A program made the position numbers and the translations under genes. From the NCBI GenBank assembly GCA_017467905.1, contig JAFUKD010000001.1, forward strand, positions 24,668-88,667: a DNA stretch of 64,000 nt, given 5' to 3'. Every line of letters starts with the position of its first letter. The first letter of the stretch is position 1. Positions 45,092 to 54,026 of this stretch are shown here, piece by piece. Origin of the DNA: Phascolarctobacterium sp. GTDB taxonomy: Bacteria > Bacillota > Negativicutes > Acidaminococcales > Acidaminococcaceae. Below the pieces are notes generated by a model, which saw nothing but the letters and a program-made list of their open reading frames with translations, searched no databases and was not told where the DNA came from.

Positions 45092-45400
45092 TCATTTCTT
45101 TGGCAAGGGTACTATTTCAATAGTCTTTCCTAAAACTTCCAGCACCTTTAGTAAATTTCCAAGGCGTATATCCAGCTTGCCCGTTTCCATTTCCGAAATC
45201 CGCGTCTGGGGTAAGCCCACATAACTGCCCAACTGAAATTGCGAGAAGTCCTTTTCCATCCTGCCCTTTCTAATTTCTAAGGCAATGCGCTTGCGCGCTT
45301 CGTTAATGTCAATGGAAAGCCCCTTGCCTCCTTCCAGCTCTAACCATTCTTCTACCTTATCCCAACCATAATTTTCAGAAGCTTGTTTTTCTTTTTTCAC
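45092..45400 (-). CDS. XRE-family helix-turn-helix regulator upstream of porin
   Basis: A 102-residue protein. After a charged N-terminus, the Cro/CI HTH spans about 35-95: RIALEIRKGRMEKDFSQFQLGSYVGLPQTRISEMETGKLDIRLGNLLKVLEVLGKTIEIVP. GLPQTRISEMETG is the recognition-helix region. This is the HigA/antitoxin-like size range, but no toxin gene is adjacent. It precedes the porin gene by 20 bp. Its ~140-nt leader contains a perfect parS and is driven by the poly-G promoter. Confidence 0.82.
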   Translation of the reverse strand: MKKEKQASENYGWDKVEEWLELEGGKGLSIDINEARKRIALEIRKGRMEKDFSQFQLGSYVGLPQTRISEMETGKLDIRLGNLLKVLEVLGKTIEIVPLPKK

Positions 45401-45509
45401 CGGTTCCTCCTGTTACAAACCATGGTTGATGGCTACGCGCCTTTTTAAAGGGCTGTACCCATCTTTAGATAGGCAGTACTAAAAATATAAATTACAACTG
45501 GAAGCAAGA

Positions 45510-45525
45510 ATGTTTCACGTGAAAC
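45510..45525. other. parS site (ParB-binding centromere)
   Basis: TGTTTCACGTGAAACA, a perfect 16-bp palindrome identical to the consensus parS defined in B. subtilis (TGTTNCACGTGAAACA). It lies between the promoter and the start of XRE gene 2. parS sites cluster around oriC in most bacteria. Confidence 0.9.
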
Positions 45526-45541
45526 ATCCTAATATTGAAGT

Positions 45542-45624
45542 AATTATAGCACCTTGTCCCCCCCAAACAAGCAAAAGTTCGCATCGAGCTGCTTTTGCTT
45601 GACGCTTTGCTGAGTTTTTTCTAA
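45542..45624 (-). promoter_or_regulatory. Duplicated poly-G promoter module, copy 1
   Basis: On the minus strand this 83-bp block holds the inverted repeat AAGCAAAAG...CTTTTGCTT, -35-like TTGTTT, a spacer GGGGGGGACAAGGTGC (7 G, 16 bases) and TATAAT (45549-45544). Apart from two substitutions and one G it equals the block at 54027-54110. It points into the XRE 2-porin operon. Confidence 0.78.
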
Positions 45625-45692
45625 CTAATCGGTTAATCGAATAGTGTGAGGCAGTAAAGTAAACCCTAAGAGCAAGACGCGCTCACAAAAAT

Positions 45693-45727
45693 AAAAAGCC
45701 TCTGCTACAAAAAGTAACAGAAGCTTT
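45693..45727 (-). terminator. Terminator of the antiporter gene
   Basis: AAAGCTTCTGTTAC-TTTTT-GTAGCAGAGGCTTTTT on the minus strand, with one mismatch pair, about 55 bp after the antiporter stop at 45783. Confidence 0.75.
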
Positions 45728-45782
45728 CACTTCAAAATACTCGCGAAAAAAATTTTTTATGAGCAAGAGCAAATGCCAAGCT

Positions 45783-46712
45783 TTAAAAAATATACCACAG
45801 GTACACAGCGTAAGTAGCCAGCATAGCCCAACCAGCCCATTTTTCCAAAGCCTTAGTAGGCAGCACGCAGAAGAGAAGCATAAAGCCTGCGCCTAAAGCA
45901 ACCCACATATCAAATTCAAAGGCTTTAGAGAAAGCAACCGGAGTAATAATTGCAGAAGCACCTACAACGAAAAGGATGTTAAAGATATTACTGCCTACGA
46001 TATTACCAATAGCGATATCTGCGTTGCCCTTACGCGCCGCAGCTACAGAGGTGAACAGTTCCGGTAGGGAAGTACCAAGCGCAACGATGGTCAAGCCAAT
46101 GAAGCGTTCGCTAAGACCAGCATAATGCGCAATTTCAGTAGCAGCACCAACAGTTACATTACTGCCCCAAACGATAAGCGCCAAACCTGCAATGGTCCAC
46201 ATCAGCGCTTGTCCCAAAGGATAGCCTGTAGTATCTTCGGTTTCTTCGATAGGGTCAGCCTGCTTGGTAATAATGTACAGGTACAAAAGGTAAGCACCAA
46301 ATACCGCCGCCAAAAGTGCGCCATCCATCAGAGTAACGATACCGTCCAAGCCTTGAACGTACAACAGAGCAGTAATGGCAATCATAAAGGGAATTTCAAT
46401 TCTAATAGTAGATTTGGCAACCTTTAATCTGGTAATGGCAGCAGAAATACCTAAAATAATTAAGATGTTCAAAATATTACTGCCCACCACATTACCAATG
46501 GTGATATCCGCACTGCCCTTTAATGCAGCAGCCAAGCTTACTGCTGCTTCCGGAGTACTGGTACCCATGGCAACAATGGTCAAGCCAATAACAAGCTGCG
46601 GAATACCAAAACGTGTGGCAATGCTGGCAGAGCCTTCTACAAACCAGTCAGCACCCTTACCTAACATAAAGAAGCCAACAACTAATAAACCTAATTGCAT
46701 TAAAATATCCAT
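45783..46712 (-). CDS. Calcium/cation antiporter (CaCA, YrbG-like)
   Basis: A 309-residue inner-membrane exchanger with ten predicted helices in two inverted halves. Both alpha repeats are visible: VGLTIVAMGTSTPEAAVSLAAA...GNVVGSNILNIL and IGLTIVALGTSLPELFTSVAAA...GNIVGSNIFNIL. The family swaps Ca2+ or other divalent ions for Na+ or H+. The ATG at 46712 follows GGAGGAG. The gene sits behind a yybP-ykoY riboswitch, so Mn2+ export is plausible alongside Ca2+. Confidence 0.9.
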   Translation of the reverse strand: MDILMQLGLLVVGFFMLGKGADWFVEGSASIATRFGIPQLVIGLTIVAMGTSTPEAAVSLAAALKGSADITIGNVVGSNILNILIILGISAAITRLKVAKSTIRIEIPFMIAITALLYVQGLDGIVTLMDGALLAAVFGAYLLYLYIITKQADPIEETEDTTGYPLGQALMWTIAGLALIVWGSNVTVGAATEIAHYAGLSERFIGLTIVALGTSLPELFTSVAAARKGNADIAIGNIVGSNIFNILFVVGASAIITPVAFSKAFEFDMWVALGAGFMLLFCVLPTKALEKWAGWAMLATYAVYLWYIF

Positions 46713-46786
46713 TTCCAATCTCCTCCAAAACAAACGGGTAATAAAACTGTATCACAACATTTCTAACACCTTTATAAAAAATAAAA

Positions 46787-46925
46787 GCGAGAACCCCATT
46801 GTGAAACATCAATCCACAACAAAGTCTCGCTAATTATTTACAAAGCCGGATTCTTGCGAACCGTATTGACGACTAGGTAAACATAACCAGTGTTATGCCA
46901 GCTACTCCCTTTATGTTACGAGTTT
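46787..46925 (-). ncRNA. yybP-ykoY (Mn2+) riboswitch with terminator
   Basis: On the minus strand, AAAGGGAGTAGCTGGC, then CTAGTCGTCAATACGG and GAATCCGGC match the conserved loops of the yybP-ykoY class (46838-46925). It is followed by GCGAGA...TCTCGCTTTTATTTTT, a terminator at 46787-46830 whose stem also includes TTGTG/CACAA. The class senses Mn2+ and turns on exporters. The downstream gene is a cation exchanger, which fits. Confidence 0.78.
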
Positions 46926-46945
46926 ACTAAAAATGACGATACTTG

Positions 46946-47719
46946 TCAAGCGTTCATGGCAGCAATCATTTTTTTAACGTAGTCCGCAATATTGGGGGCG
47001 CCTTCCGCGCCGTGCTTTTCTACAATTTCTGCAATACGACAGTCAACGATGATGCCATCTGCAATATTACCCATAGCCTTGCCTTCCGCATACTTGCGTA
47101 CGCGATAGCCAACTGCTACGGGAACATCTGTTACTTTGCGCACTGCCTCAACCATTTCTGCAACCTTCGCCTCAACAACCTGGTCAGATAGCACACCGTA
47201 ATAAGATACTGCGTACACATAACCTTGAGCTTCTTCCGCAATCATTTTAATTCTGTCTCTGGAATTAGGAGTAATAATACCAATCAGGGCAATGTTGCGA
47301 GGCTTGCAGTAAGGCAGAAGCTCCTGTCTTTCTTCGTAGGGAATATCCGGAACAAGAATACCGCTTACGCCACAGGCTACGCAGTTATCAAAAAACTTTT
47401 CGCAACCATAAGTGTAGATGGGGTTGGCATAGGTTACTAAAACAACGGGAATTTGGGTTTCTTGGCGCAGCTCCTTCAGCATGGCAAAAATTTTATCCGT
47501 AGTAGTGCCTGCTGCTAAAGCACGTCCTGCAGAGCGCTGCATCTCCTCACCTTCAGCAACAGGGTCAGAAAAAGGAATCCCCAGTTCGATAATGCCTGCG
47601 CCGGCTTCTTCCATGGCTATAATCAATTCCTTGGTAGCCTCCAAGCTGGGGTCACCTGCGGTGATGGAAGGAATCAAAACTTTTTTGTTATCAGCAAATG
47701 CTTTGGTAATCTTATTCAT
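46946..47719 (-). CDS. trpA: Tryptophan synthase alpha chain
   Basis: A 257-residue TIM barrel that cleaves indole-3-glycerol phosphate to indole. The catalytic Glu is in [18 protein letters not shown] and the Asp in [11 protein letters not shown]; the phosphate site has VAVGYRVRK, where most have GFGI, a slight oddity. The start at 47719 overlaps the trpB stop by 8 bp, so it is translationally coupled; the open frame continues to 47767 inside trpB. Confidence 0.92.
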   Translation of the reverse strand: MNKITKAFADNKKVLIPSITAGDPSLEATKELIIAMEEAGAGIIELGIPFSDPVAEGEEMQRSAGRALAAGTTTDKIFAMLKELRQETQIPVVLVTYANPIYTYGCEKFFDNCVACGVSGILVPDIPYEERQELLPYCKPRNIALIGIITPNSRDRIKMIAEEAQGYVYAVSYYGVLSDQVVEAKVAEMVEAVRKVTDVPVAVGYRVRKYAEGKAMGNIADGIIVDCRIAEIVEKHGAEGAPNIADYVKKMIAAMNA

Positions 47720-48896
47720 GTAAGTCAACCCCCATATAACGAGCGATGGCAGCAACGTCCTTGTCACCGCGACCGGAAATATTTACAACAATAATCTTAT
47801 CCTTATCCAAGGTAGGCGCCAGCTTCATAGCGTGTGCTACAGCGTGAGCACTTTCAATCGCCGGGATAACACCTTCGATTTTAGAAAGGTAGTTAAATGC
47901 AGCCACTGCCTCGTCGTCAGTTATGGCAACGTATTCTGCACGGCCAGTGTCATGCAGGTAAGCATGTTCAGGACCAATGCCGGGATAATCCAAGCCGGCA
48001 GAGATAGAATATACCGGAGCGATTTGTCCGTATTCGTCTTGCAGGAAGTAGGACTTCATTCCGTGGAAAATGCCCAAGGTTCCATTGGCAATGGTTGCTG
48101 CGTTATCAGGATGGTTAACCCCGCGACCGGCAGCCTCGACACCAATAAGGCGTACATTTTCTTCCTTAATAAAATCATAGAAGGCGCCAATGGCATTGGA
48201 GCCACCGCCTACGCAAGCCATAACCACGTCCGGCAGCCTGCCTTCTTTTTCCAGCATTTGCTCGCGAATTTCCTCGCTGATAATTTTTTGGAAGTCACGC
48301 ACCATTTCCGGGTAGGGATGAGGTCCCATAACACTGCCCAAAACATAATAGGTGTCTTCGCAGCGTTCAGTCCATACGCGCAGGGCTTCGTTCACTGCAT
48401 CCTTCAAGGTCTTGGTTCCGCTTTCTACAGCAACAACCTTCGCACCCAAAAGCTCCATTCTAAATACGTTCAAGGCTTGGCGCTCTGTATCTTCCTTACC
48501 CATATAGACTACACATTCCATGCCCATGAGCGCTGCTGCAGTTGCAGTAGCTACGCCATGCTGACCGGCACCTGTTTCTGCAATAACGCGAGTCTTGCCC
48601 ATCTTCTTTGCCAAAAGAGCCTGACCAAGTACATTGTTAATCTTGTGCGCGCCTGTGTGGTTCAAATCCTCACGCTTCAAATAAATCTTAGCGCCACCCA
48701 AATCCTTAGTCATACGTTCTGCATAATACAACAGTGAAGGTCTGTTAGCATAATCACGGTACAAAGCTTTCAGCTCTTCTTTAAATTGAGGGTCATCCTT
48801 ATAATGCTCGTAAGCTTCCTGCAGCTCCAACACTGCGTTCATCAAAGTTTCGGGAATGTATTGCCCGCCATGAATACCATATCTGCCTTTAGTCAT
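47712..48896 (-). CDS. trpB: Tryptophan synthase beta chain
   Basis: A 394-residue PLP enzyme joining indole and serine. The PLP Lys is in [20 protein letters not shown], the substrate loop is [19 protein letters not shown], and the phosphate site GGGSNAIG. The length fits TrpB1. It is the first gene after the Trp T-box; no trpE, G, D, C or F is present in the window, so trpBA stand alone. Confidence 0.96.
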   Translation of the reverse strand: MTKGRYGIHGGQYIPETLMNAVLELQEAYEHYKDDPQFKEELKALYRDYANRPSLLYYAERMTKDLGGAKIYLKREDLNHTGAHKINNVLGQALLAKKMGKTRVIAETGAGQHGVATATAAALMGMECVVYMGKEDTERQALNVFRMELLGAKVVAVESGTKTLKDAVNEALRVWTERCEDTYYVLGSVMGPHPYPEMVRDFQKIISEEIREQMLEKEGRLPDVVMACVGGGSNAIGAFYDFIKEENVRLIGVEAAGRGVNHPDNAATIANGTLGIFHGMKSYFLQDEYGQIAPVYSISAGLDYPGIGPEHAYLHDTGRAEYVAITDDEAVAAFNYLSKIEGVIPAIESAHAVAHAMKLAPTLDKDKIIVVNISGRGDKDVAAIARYMGVDLHE

Positions 48897-48953
48897 TTCT
48901 TTTCGCTCCTTACATCAGCTAAATTTTTGCTGTTGGTGTGGTGCTTGCATATA

Positions 48954-49215
48954 AAAAGCCTGTCCCTGATTGCTCAAGGACAGGCAATAATCTCATTTAC
49001 CTGCGGTACCACCTTGTTTCACTGCCAAGCAGTGCACTTTCGCAGAGTGCCAACACACCCCTCATCCCTAACGTAGATGTTACGTCGTATCATACTCTGC
49101 ACCAAAGTACATTTCAGTACGCCCTCAACGGTCCATTTATCGAACTGCATCTCTATCCGGCTTCCAGCACCCCGAACTCTCTGTAAGCGCATCTTTCGAC
49201 TTGATCTCCGTCTCA
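48954..49215 (-). ncRNA. T-box riboswitch (Trp) upstream of trpBA
   Basis: On the minus strand: Stem I with AGAGAGTTCGGGGTGCTGGAAGCC, then a specifier TGG (49135-49133) in ATAAATGGACCG, where ACGG and CCGT pair below the loop. The T-box sequence AAGGTGGTACCGCAGG is at about 49000-49016, and the terminator AAGCCTGTCC...GGACAGGC with its T-tract at 48954-48986. UGG is the Trp codon. Uncharged tRNA-Trp should allow read-through. Confidence 0.93.
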
Positions 49216-49336
49216 ACGGTTTGTGGTTAATATTAAACTAAGGTTAGTGTACCACTGTCTACTTTTTACGTCAACAAATTTTTTCGTAAACACCATCGCC
49301 TTACAAAAGCAAACGGTTTCTGTAAATCAGTTTACA

Positions 49337-50296
49337 CTATTTTGCAGTGAACACTTCCGGATACGCCTTCTGCGCCAGCTCCTCTGCTGCCTTGTAAGTA
49401 TATTGGGAGGTGCTCATCAAATAATTATCCCTCACCTGCGCCACCCTGCCATTTTTAATGGCATTAACGTTGGCGTACACAGGGTTGGTCAAAATTCTTT
49501 GAATAAGCTTATTATTATCCTCGCTTTGGCTATTGTACTCCCAAGTAGAGATAATAATCATATCCGGGTTAATCTCCAGCATTTTTTCTTCGGAAAGCGT
49601 ACCGTTCTGCGGAATATCAATGCCTTCGAGAGCATTAAGGATACCACTGTAATAGCACAAATCACTAAAGGTTCCTCGCATACCCATGGGTCCCATAAAG
49701 GAAAGACACAAAACCTTTAGGCGTTCCTTTTCCGGAATCTTGGCAACTACCTGCTCACGAATATTTTGCATATCCGTCTTTAGCTTGGCAACCATGGCCT
49801 TACCAGCTTCTTCCTCGCCAACCGCTTTGCCTATTTCAATAATAAAATTAAAAATATCCTGCATATCATTAGGGGTTGCACACACATACACCCTCACCCC
49901 TGCCGCACGCAAAGCATTAAGCACGGGAGCAGCATAATCAGGAATAATAACTAAATCCGGCTGCAAGGCAATAACCATTTCAATATTAGAACCGTGTACG
50001 CGATTCTTTACCAGCTTCACCTTGTCCCCTGCACTGCAAATACTGGGGTCATCTGCCATATAGGTAAGGGCAGCAATACGCTTGCTATCTATTAAATCCA
50101 GCAGAATTTCGTCCACAGAAACATTCATACTGATAATACGCTTAGGCTTCTCGTAAAAAGAAAGCTTCTGCCCCGTTGCATCCGTAACGCTGTACAAAAT
50201 CTCTCCACCCTGCTTCTGCTCCGGTTGTATTCCGCCGCAACCACACAAGCAAATTGTAAAAAGCAACAGCAAAACAGTCAATAGTTTTCTCAGCAT
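49337..50296 (-). CDS. ABC transporter substrate-binding lipoprotein (iron/cobalamin type, FecB/BtuF-like)
   Basis: A 319-residue periplasmic lipoprotein. The signal MLRKLLTVLLLLFTICLCGC has a lipobox ending at the Cys. The PeriBP_2 fold shows PKRIISMNVSVDEILLDLI, MVIALQPDLVIIPDY and INPDMIIISTWEY. Such proteins bind siderophores, haem or corrinoids. ATG at 50296 is used, with GGTGAG just upstream that itself spans the stop of the previous gene. No permease or ATPase gene is adjacent, so it must borrow a transporter. Confidence 0.85.
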   Translation of the reverse strand: MLRKLLTVLLLLFTICLCGCGGIQPEQKQGGEILYSVTDATGQKLSFYEKPKRIISMNVSVDEILLDLIDSKRIAALTYMADDPSICSAGDKVKLVKNRVHGSNIEMVIALQPDLVIIPDYAAPVLNALRAAGVRVYVCATPNDMQDIFNFIIEIGKAVGEEEAGKAMVAKLKTDMQNIREQVVAKIPEKERLKVLCLSFMGPMGMRGTFSDLCYYSGILNALEGIDIPQNGTLSEEKMLEINPDMIIISTWEYNSQSEDNNKLIQRILTNPVYANVNAIKNGRVAQVRDNYLMSTSQYTYKAAEELAQKAYPEVFTAK

Positions 50297-50301
50297 TCTG
50301 C

Positions 50302-51258
50302 TCACCTGCAATGTTCCAGCTGAACGGCAAGCTTGTTGCGCAGTTCATCCATATTATCGTAAGTAAATTCATGTACCACGTATTCAGGATTAATACACTG
50401 TAAAATTTGGCGGGCAGCTTCCGTTGTAAAAGGCTGATGCGTATCAATGGAAGCAACGTGCTGCCAAATCATAGCGTTGTCCAAATTGGCAGGTACACGT
50501 CTATCAAAACTGCGTTGATACTGTCCGGACAAGGAGCAGCTTAAATGCACGCCCTTTACCAGCTCGGCGCAGCTTCCTAGCTTCTCGTACACGCGGCACA
50601 CATAATCTGCAGCTTCTGCCTCATTTTTCAAACGGTTATTAGTATTCATCAAGTGACCGGTATCCAGCATAATGCCCACGTTCTTACGTTCAATACGCTC
50701 AAAAAAGTATTTAACATTGCGCGGGTCAGTAAGGCGTAAGCCAGGCCACCACAAATTTTCAAAAAGCACCGTTACATTTTCAGGAATCTCATCTGCAATA
50801 CTGTTGAACACATCTGCAGAAGCAGTGAGCACTTCCCTATCACTGTAGTTAAATTCCCAAGTGAAAATTTCTTCGTTATTAGCTTCGGCAACATGCCACA
50901 CCATGTACTCCGGTGCTTCCGTCAGGGCAGCGCCAATATTCTTGCGAATTACAGAAAGCCATTCCTCGCGGCTTAACGCATCACGAAAATACTGATTACG
51001 CTCGATAACATTGCGGAACTGTTGCTTCAAACGCTTCGCCTTTTTCAGCCAGAAATCCATCCAATAAGGCCAATAGTTCAAATGCACGCCAGTGGTCAAA
51101 TCCTTATAAGATTTCGCAGGGCGTTCCATTGTATAAATAAATTGCTCCATCCCGTCAAGGGCAAACTCCTTGCTGAACTCACGCAGGGTAGTTCCTTTAG
51201 CAATCATATCATTTTCGTACCAGTCAATAGTGCAGTAATTAAATAAATGCTTCGTCAT
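50302..51258 (-). CDS. TIM-barrel sugar-phosphate isomerase/AP endonuclease-2-like protein
   Basis: A 318-residue protein of the xylose-isomerase-like TIM-barrel superfamily. VLFENLWWPGLRLTD and VGIMLDTGHLMNTNNR (metal-site Glu and Asp/His) followed by KGVHLSCSL and the late VHEFTYDN fit the family. The substrate is unknown. It ends 5 bp before the lipoprotein start, and the ribosome site of the lipoprotein lies in its last codons, so the two are coupled and may share a pathway. Confidence 0.75.
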   Translation of the reverse strand: MTKHLFNYCTIDWYENDMIAKGTTLREFSKEFALDGMEQFIYTMERPAKSYKDLTTGVHLNYWPYWMDFWLKKAKRLKQQFRNVIERNQYFRDALSREEWLSVIRKNIGAALTEAPEYMVWHVAEANNEEIFTWEFNYSDREVLTASADVFNSIADEIPENVTVLFENLWWPGLRLTDPRNVKYFFERIERKNVGIMLDTGHLMNTNNRLKNEAEAADYVCRVYEKLGSCAELVKGVHLSCSLSGQYQRSFDRRVPANLDNAMIWQHVASIDTHQPFTTEAARQILQCINPEYVVHEFTYDNMDELRNKLAVQLEHCR

Positions 51259-51351
51259 AGCATCCTTCTCCTATGCATAATTTACTAAATCTAATTATAG
51301 CACATTTCCCACCACAAGCGAAGAGTAAACTGTTGATGGTTTATCCTTATA

Positions 51352-51386
51352 AAAACAACAGCGCAGATTTACTGCGCCGTTGTTAT
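51352..51386 (-). terminator. Terminator of the algI-algJ-like operon
   Basis: AACAACGGCGCAG-TAAAT-CTGCGCTGTTGTT with T-tract on the minus strand, 22 bp after the stop at 51408. Confidence 0.85.
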
Positions 51387-51407
51387 CAATGTTTAATTGT
51401 AGCAACC

Positions 51408-52577
51408 TTAAAACCCTATAAACTCTTTTAACTCACCTTGTTGTAATTTCCTTTTATCCTTTATTCTGTTCCTCAGATACTCAATGTACTCTTCATTGGC
51501 ATCCCACCATGCGTGATTCATTTCATATTCTTTGCGTAATTTATACTCAACATTAGTAGAATTTAGAATAGTTAATCTTTCAGTATCGTTACCTGTGATA
51601 ATATCATTTTTTACTATGTCACCAAATATTTTATTACTATGTGAAGGATCATAATACAATTTATGCCTGTTTGCAGTGTATGCGTTAATATAATTAAAAT
51701 CGTAAACTTCCCCAACAATATTTACTACTTTTCTTTTTATATTACTCAAATCATCTTGCAATCCAAAAACGTATATTAAGGAACTTAAATCTACACTAAT
51801 GGGATTAAAGAACACAAAAACTTCAATTCCTTTTTCTCTCGCCTTCTCAACTATTCTTTCTAAGAATTCTACAGATTTTTCCTCATACTCCCAATCACGG
51901 TATGTATTAAAATAACTATCCATTGATCCGTAATACGCCTTTTCATTTAAATCTTTACAATTACCACGAGAAGCATACCATCCTCTTTCAAATACTTCTA
52001 ATTCATTTCTATTTTTAAAACTTTCTTTTACAGTTTTTCTTAACAGATGACTTACCTGGAAATTTTCTTTTAAAGATTCTAAAAGAACATTCTCAACATC
52101 ACCGCCAGATAATTTTTTTAATCTTTCTTCCGAAAAATTCCTTTTAGCATCATTAAAGTTCTCTTTCCCAAATTGAAAGAAGTCTAACCCAATAAAAATT
52201 TTCTTTGGTTCATTTATGCTATATACAAAATCTAAATACTTCTCCATATTATTCAATGGTAGAGAACTGAATCCCATATTATAAACCTTTTCTTTATCAT
52301 ATCCCTCCAAAATAGGTTCCCACGCATAATACACCCTACTTGATCCAATAAAAATAATCTCTGGTTTATACTTAACTATATGATAGGGTTTGAATACATC
52401 CAGATAACTATCTTGTCTATCCTTATAATTATTAACACCTCTAATAATAGGTGTTCCCAAAATATCTAACGGGTCAACTATAATGGAAGCAATAAATGCT
52501 CCTAAAAGTCCAAGTACAACAATAAACAACCAAGTCTTTACTATTTTTTTATGTAACATTTCTAAAACCATTCCCAA
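51408..52577 (-). CDS. Membrane-anchored SGNH/AlgJ-like partner of the O-acyltransferase
   Basis: A 389-residue protein with an N-terminal anchor (TWLFIVVLGLLGAFIASIIV). IIFIGSSRVYYAW gives the GSS nucleophile region of SGNH/AlgJ/DltD-like proteins, and YYDPSHSN at about residue 305 gives the Asp-x-x-His. Such proteins act with MBOAT enzymes to acylate extracytoplasmic polysaccharides. It lies 5 bp after the MBOAT gene. Base composition is clearly AT-richer than the neighbours, with many Lys/Asn/Ile. The exact substrate is unknown. Confidence 0.75.
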   Translation of the reverse strand: MGMVLEMLHKKIVKTWLFIVVLGLLGAFIASIIVDPLDILGTPIIRGVNNYKDRQDSYLDVFKPYHIVKYKPEIIFIGSSRVYYAWEPILEGYDKEKVYNMGFSSLPLNNMEKYLDFVYSINEPKKIFIGLDFFQFGKENFNDAKRNFSEERLKKLSGGDVENVLLESLKENFQVSHLLRKTVKESFKNRNELEVFERGWYASRGNCKDLNEKAYYGSMDSYFNTYRDWEYEEKSVEFLERIVEKAREKGIEVFVFFNPISVDLSSLIYVFGLQDDLSNIKRKVVNIVGEVYDFNYINAYTANRHKLYYDPSHSNKIFGDIVKNDIITGNDTERLTILNSTNVEYKLRKEYEMNHAWWDANEEYIEYLRNRIKDKRKLQQGELKEFIGF

Positions 52578-52582
52578 CCATC

Positions 52583-53995
52583 TTAAAATTGAAAATATAA
52601 AAATTCACTTATCTGACCAATCTTAGAGAAAGCATAAATAAAAGCTACAGCTAATCCTATTGCAGTAAAATACGGATTGATTCTTTCAATATACTTTTTA
52701 TTTACAGCGTGCATTGCAATGATTAAACATAAAATTATGATTCCAATCTCTCTAGTTGAAAACATTATTTCAGAACCATTTTTAAATGCCTCAAAATATT
52801 TTCCCAGCCCATTACTGTGCGGTACCACCAACTTTTCAAAATCAACCATAGCTTTGACAATATTCATAGCGCTTTCAAAACTGTTTGCTCTAAAGAAAAT
52901 CCACGCTAAATTTACAGCATTGAATGTCAAAAGCCAACATAAAAATTTAGGAAGTACAATCTTAGTCTTACGCCACAAGTGGTTTATACAAATAAATACA
53001 CCATGCAGTACGCCCCAAAAAATAAAAGTCCATCCTGCACCATGCCACAAACCACCTAAAAACATTGTAATCAATATGTTTCTCATATGGTTTCCACTAC
53101 GATTACCACCCAAAGGAATATACAAATAATTTTTTAAAAAGGCAGAAAGTGTCATATGCCATCTACGCCAAAAATCTATAATGCTTGTCGCTCTATATGG
53201 CAAGTTAAAATTCAAAGGCAAATTATAATTAAACAGCAATCCTAAGCCTATCGCCATCTCTGAATAACCGGAAAAGTCAAAGTAAAGCTGCAGAGAATAT
53301 GCTAAAGAACCTCCCCAGGCATCCAGCATCGTCAAATTACTTGTGTTATTAAATACTTGATTTGCCCAAACAGCTAACTTATCGGCAATTACAACTTTCT
53401 TTAACAAGCCAATAGTAAACCATACGATACCATAGGTTAAATTTTTATAATTCAGCTTGTAGTTTTCTGCTACAGAAAACTGGGGAATCATATCCTTATG
53501 ATACAAAATGGGACCAGCAATCAAATGGGGAAAGATAGTTACAAATAAAAGGTAATCGCTTTTAGTGTACTCTTTGGTTTCTCCACGATAAACGTCTACC
53601 AAATAGGCTGTTTGAGTAAAAGTAAAGAAGGATACTCCCAACGGAAGAACTATACTTTGTAGTTCAAAGCTTGTACCCGCTAAAGCATTAAGATTTTGCA
53701 GAATAAAATCTGTGTATTTGAAGTAAGCTAAAAATAGCAGGTTAAAAGCAATCCCCGCCGTCAAAATATATTTACTTCTATTTTTAGAAAGCAGGTGTCC
53801 AAAAATATAGTTAGCAATGATGGAAGCAAGAAGTATTGGCAGATTGTTTATATCCCAGTAAGAATAGAAGCATAGGGATGCAAAAATCAAAAAATTTTTA
53901 GCAGCACCATTACTGAATCTTTTTGCCAACTGATAGTACAGAACAAGTGTGATAGGTAAATACAATAATATAAACTCGTAAGAATTAAAAAGCAT
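52583..53995 (-). CDS. MBOAT family O-acyltransferase (AlgI/DltB-like)
   Basis: A 470-residue polytopic inner-membrane acyltransferase. FWRRWHMTLSAFLKNYLYIPLGGNR and GGLWHGAGWTFIFWGVLHGVFI with the catalytic His are diagnostic. It moves acyl groups across the membrane to a periplasmic acceptor polysaccharide. Together with the AlgJ-like gene it forms a two-gene AT-rich unit with its own promoter (poly-G copy at 54027) and terminator; this suggests a horizontally gained surface-modification cassette. Confidence 0.9.
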   Translation of the reverse strand: MLFNSYEFILLYLPITLVLYYQLAKRFSNGAAKNFLIFASLCFYSYWDINNLPILLASIIANYIFGHLLSKNRSKYILTAGIAFNLLFLAYFKYTDFILQNLNALAGTSFELQSIVLPLGVSFFTFTQTAYLVDVYRGETKEYTKSDYLLFVTIFPHLIAGPILYHKDMIPQFSVAENYKLNYKNLTYGIVWFTIGLLKKVVIADKLAVWANQVFNNTSNLTMLDAWGGSLAYSLQLYFDFSGYSEMAIGLGLLFNYNLPLNFNLPYRATSIIDFWRRWHMTLSAFLKNYLYIPLGGNRSGNHMRNILITMFLGGLWHGAGWTFIFWGVLHGVFICINHLWRKTKIVLPKFLCWLLTFNAVNLAWIFFRANSFESAMNIVKAMVDFEKLVVPHSNGLGKYFEAFKNGSEIMFSTREIGIIILCLIIAMHAVNKKYIERINPYFTAIGLAVAFIYAFSKIGQISEFLYFQF

Positions 53996-54026
53996 CGCAC
54001 AACTCTCCCATTATATTCTTACGATA

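Noticed and set aside
45092..45400. HigA-type antitoxin of a toxin-antitoxin pair
   Set aside because: Size and HTH fit, but the adjacent frames hold no HigB/RelE-like gene; the next gene is the porin.
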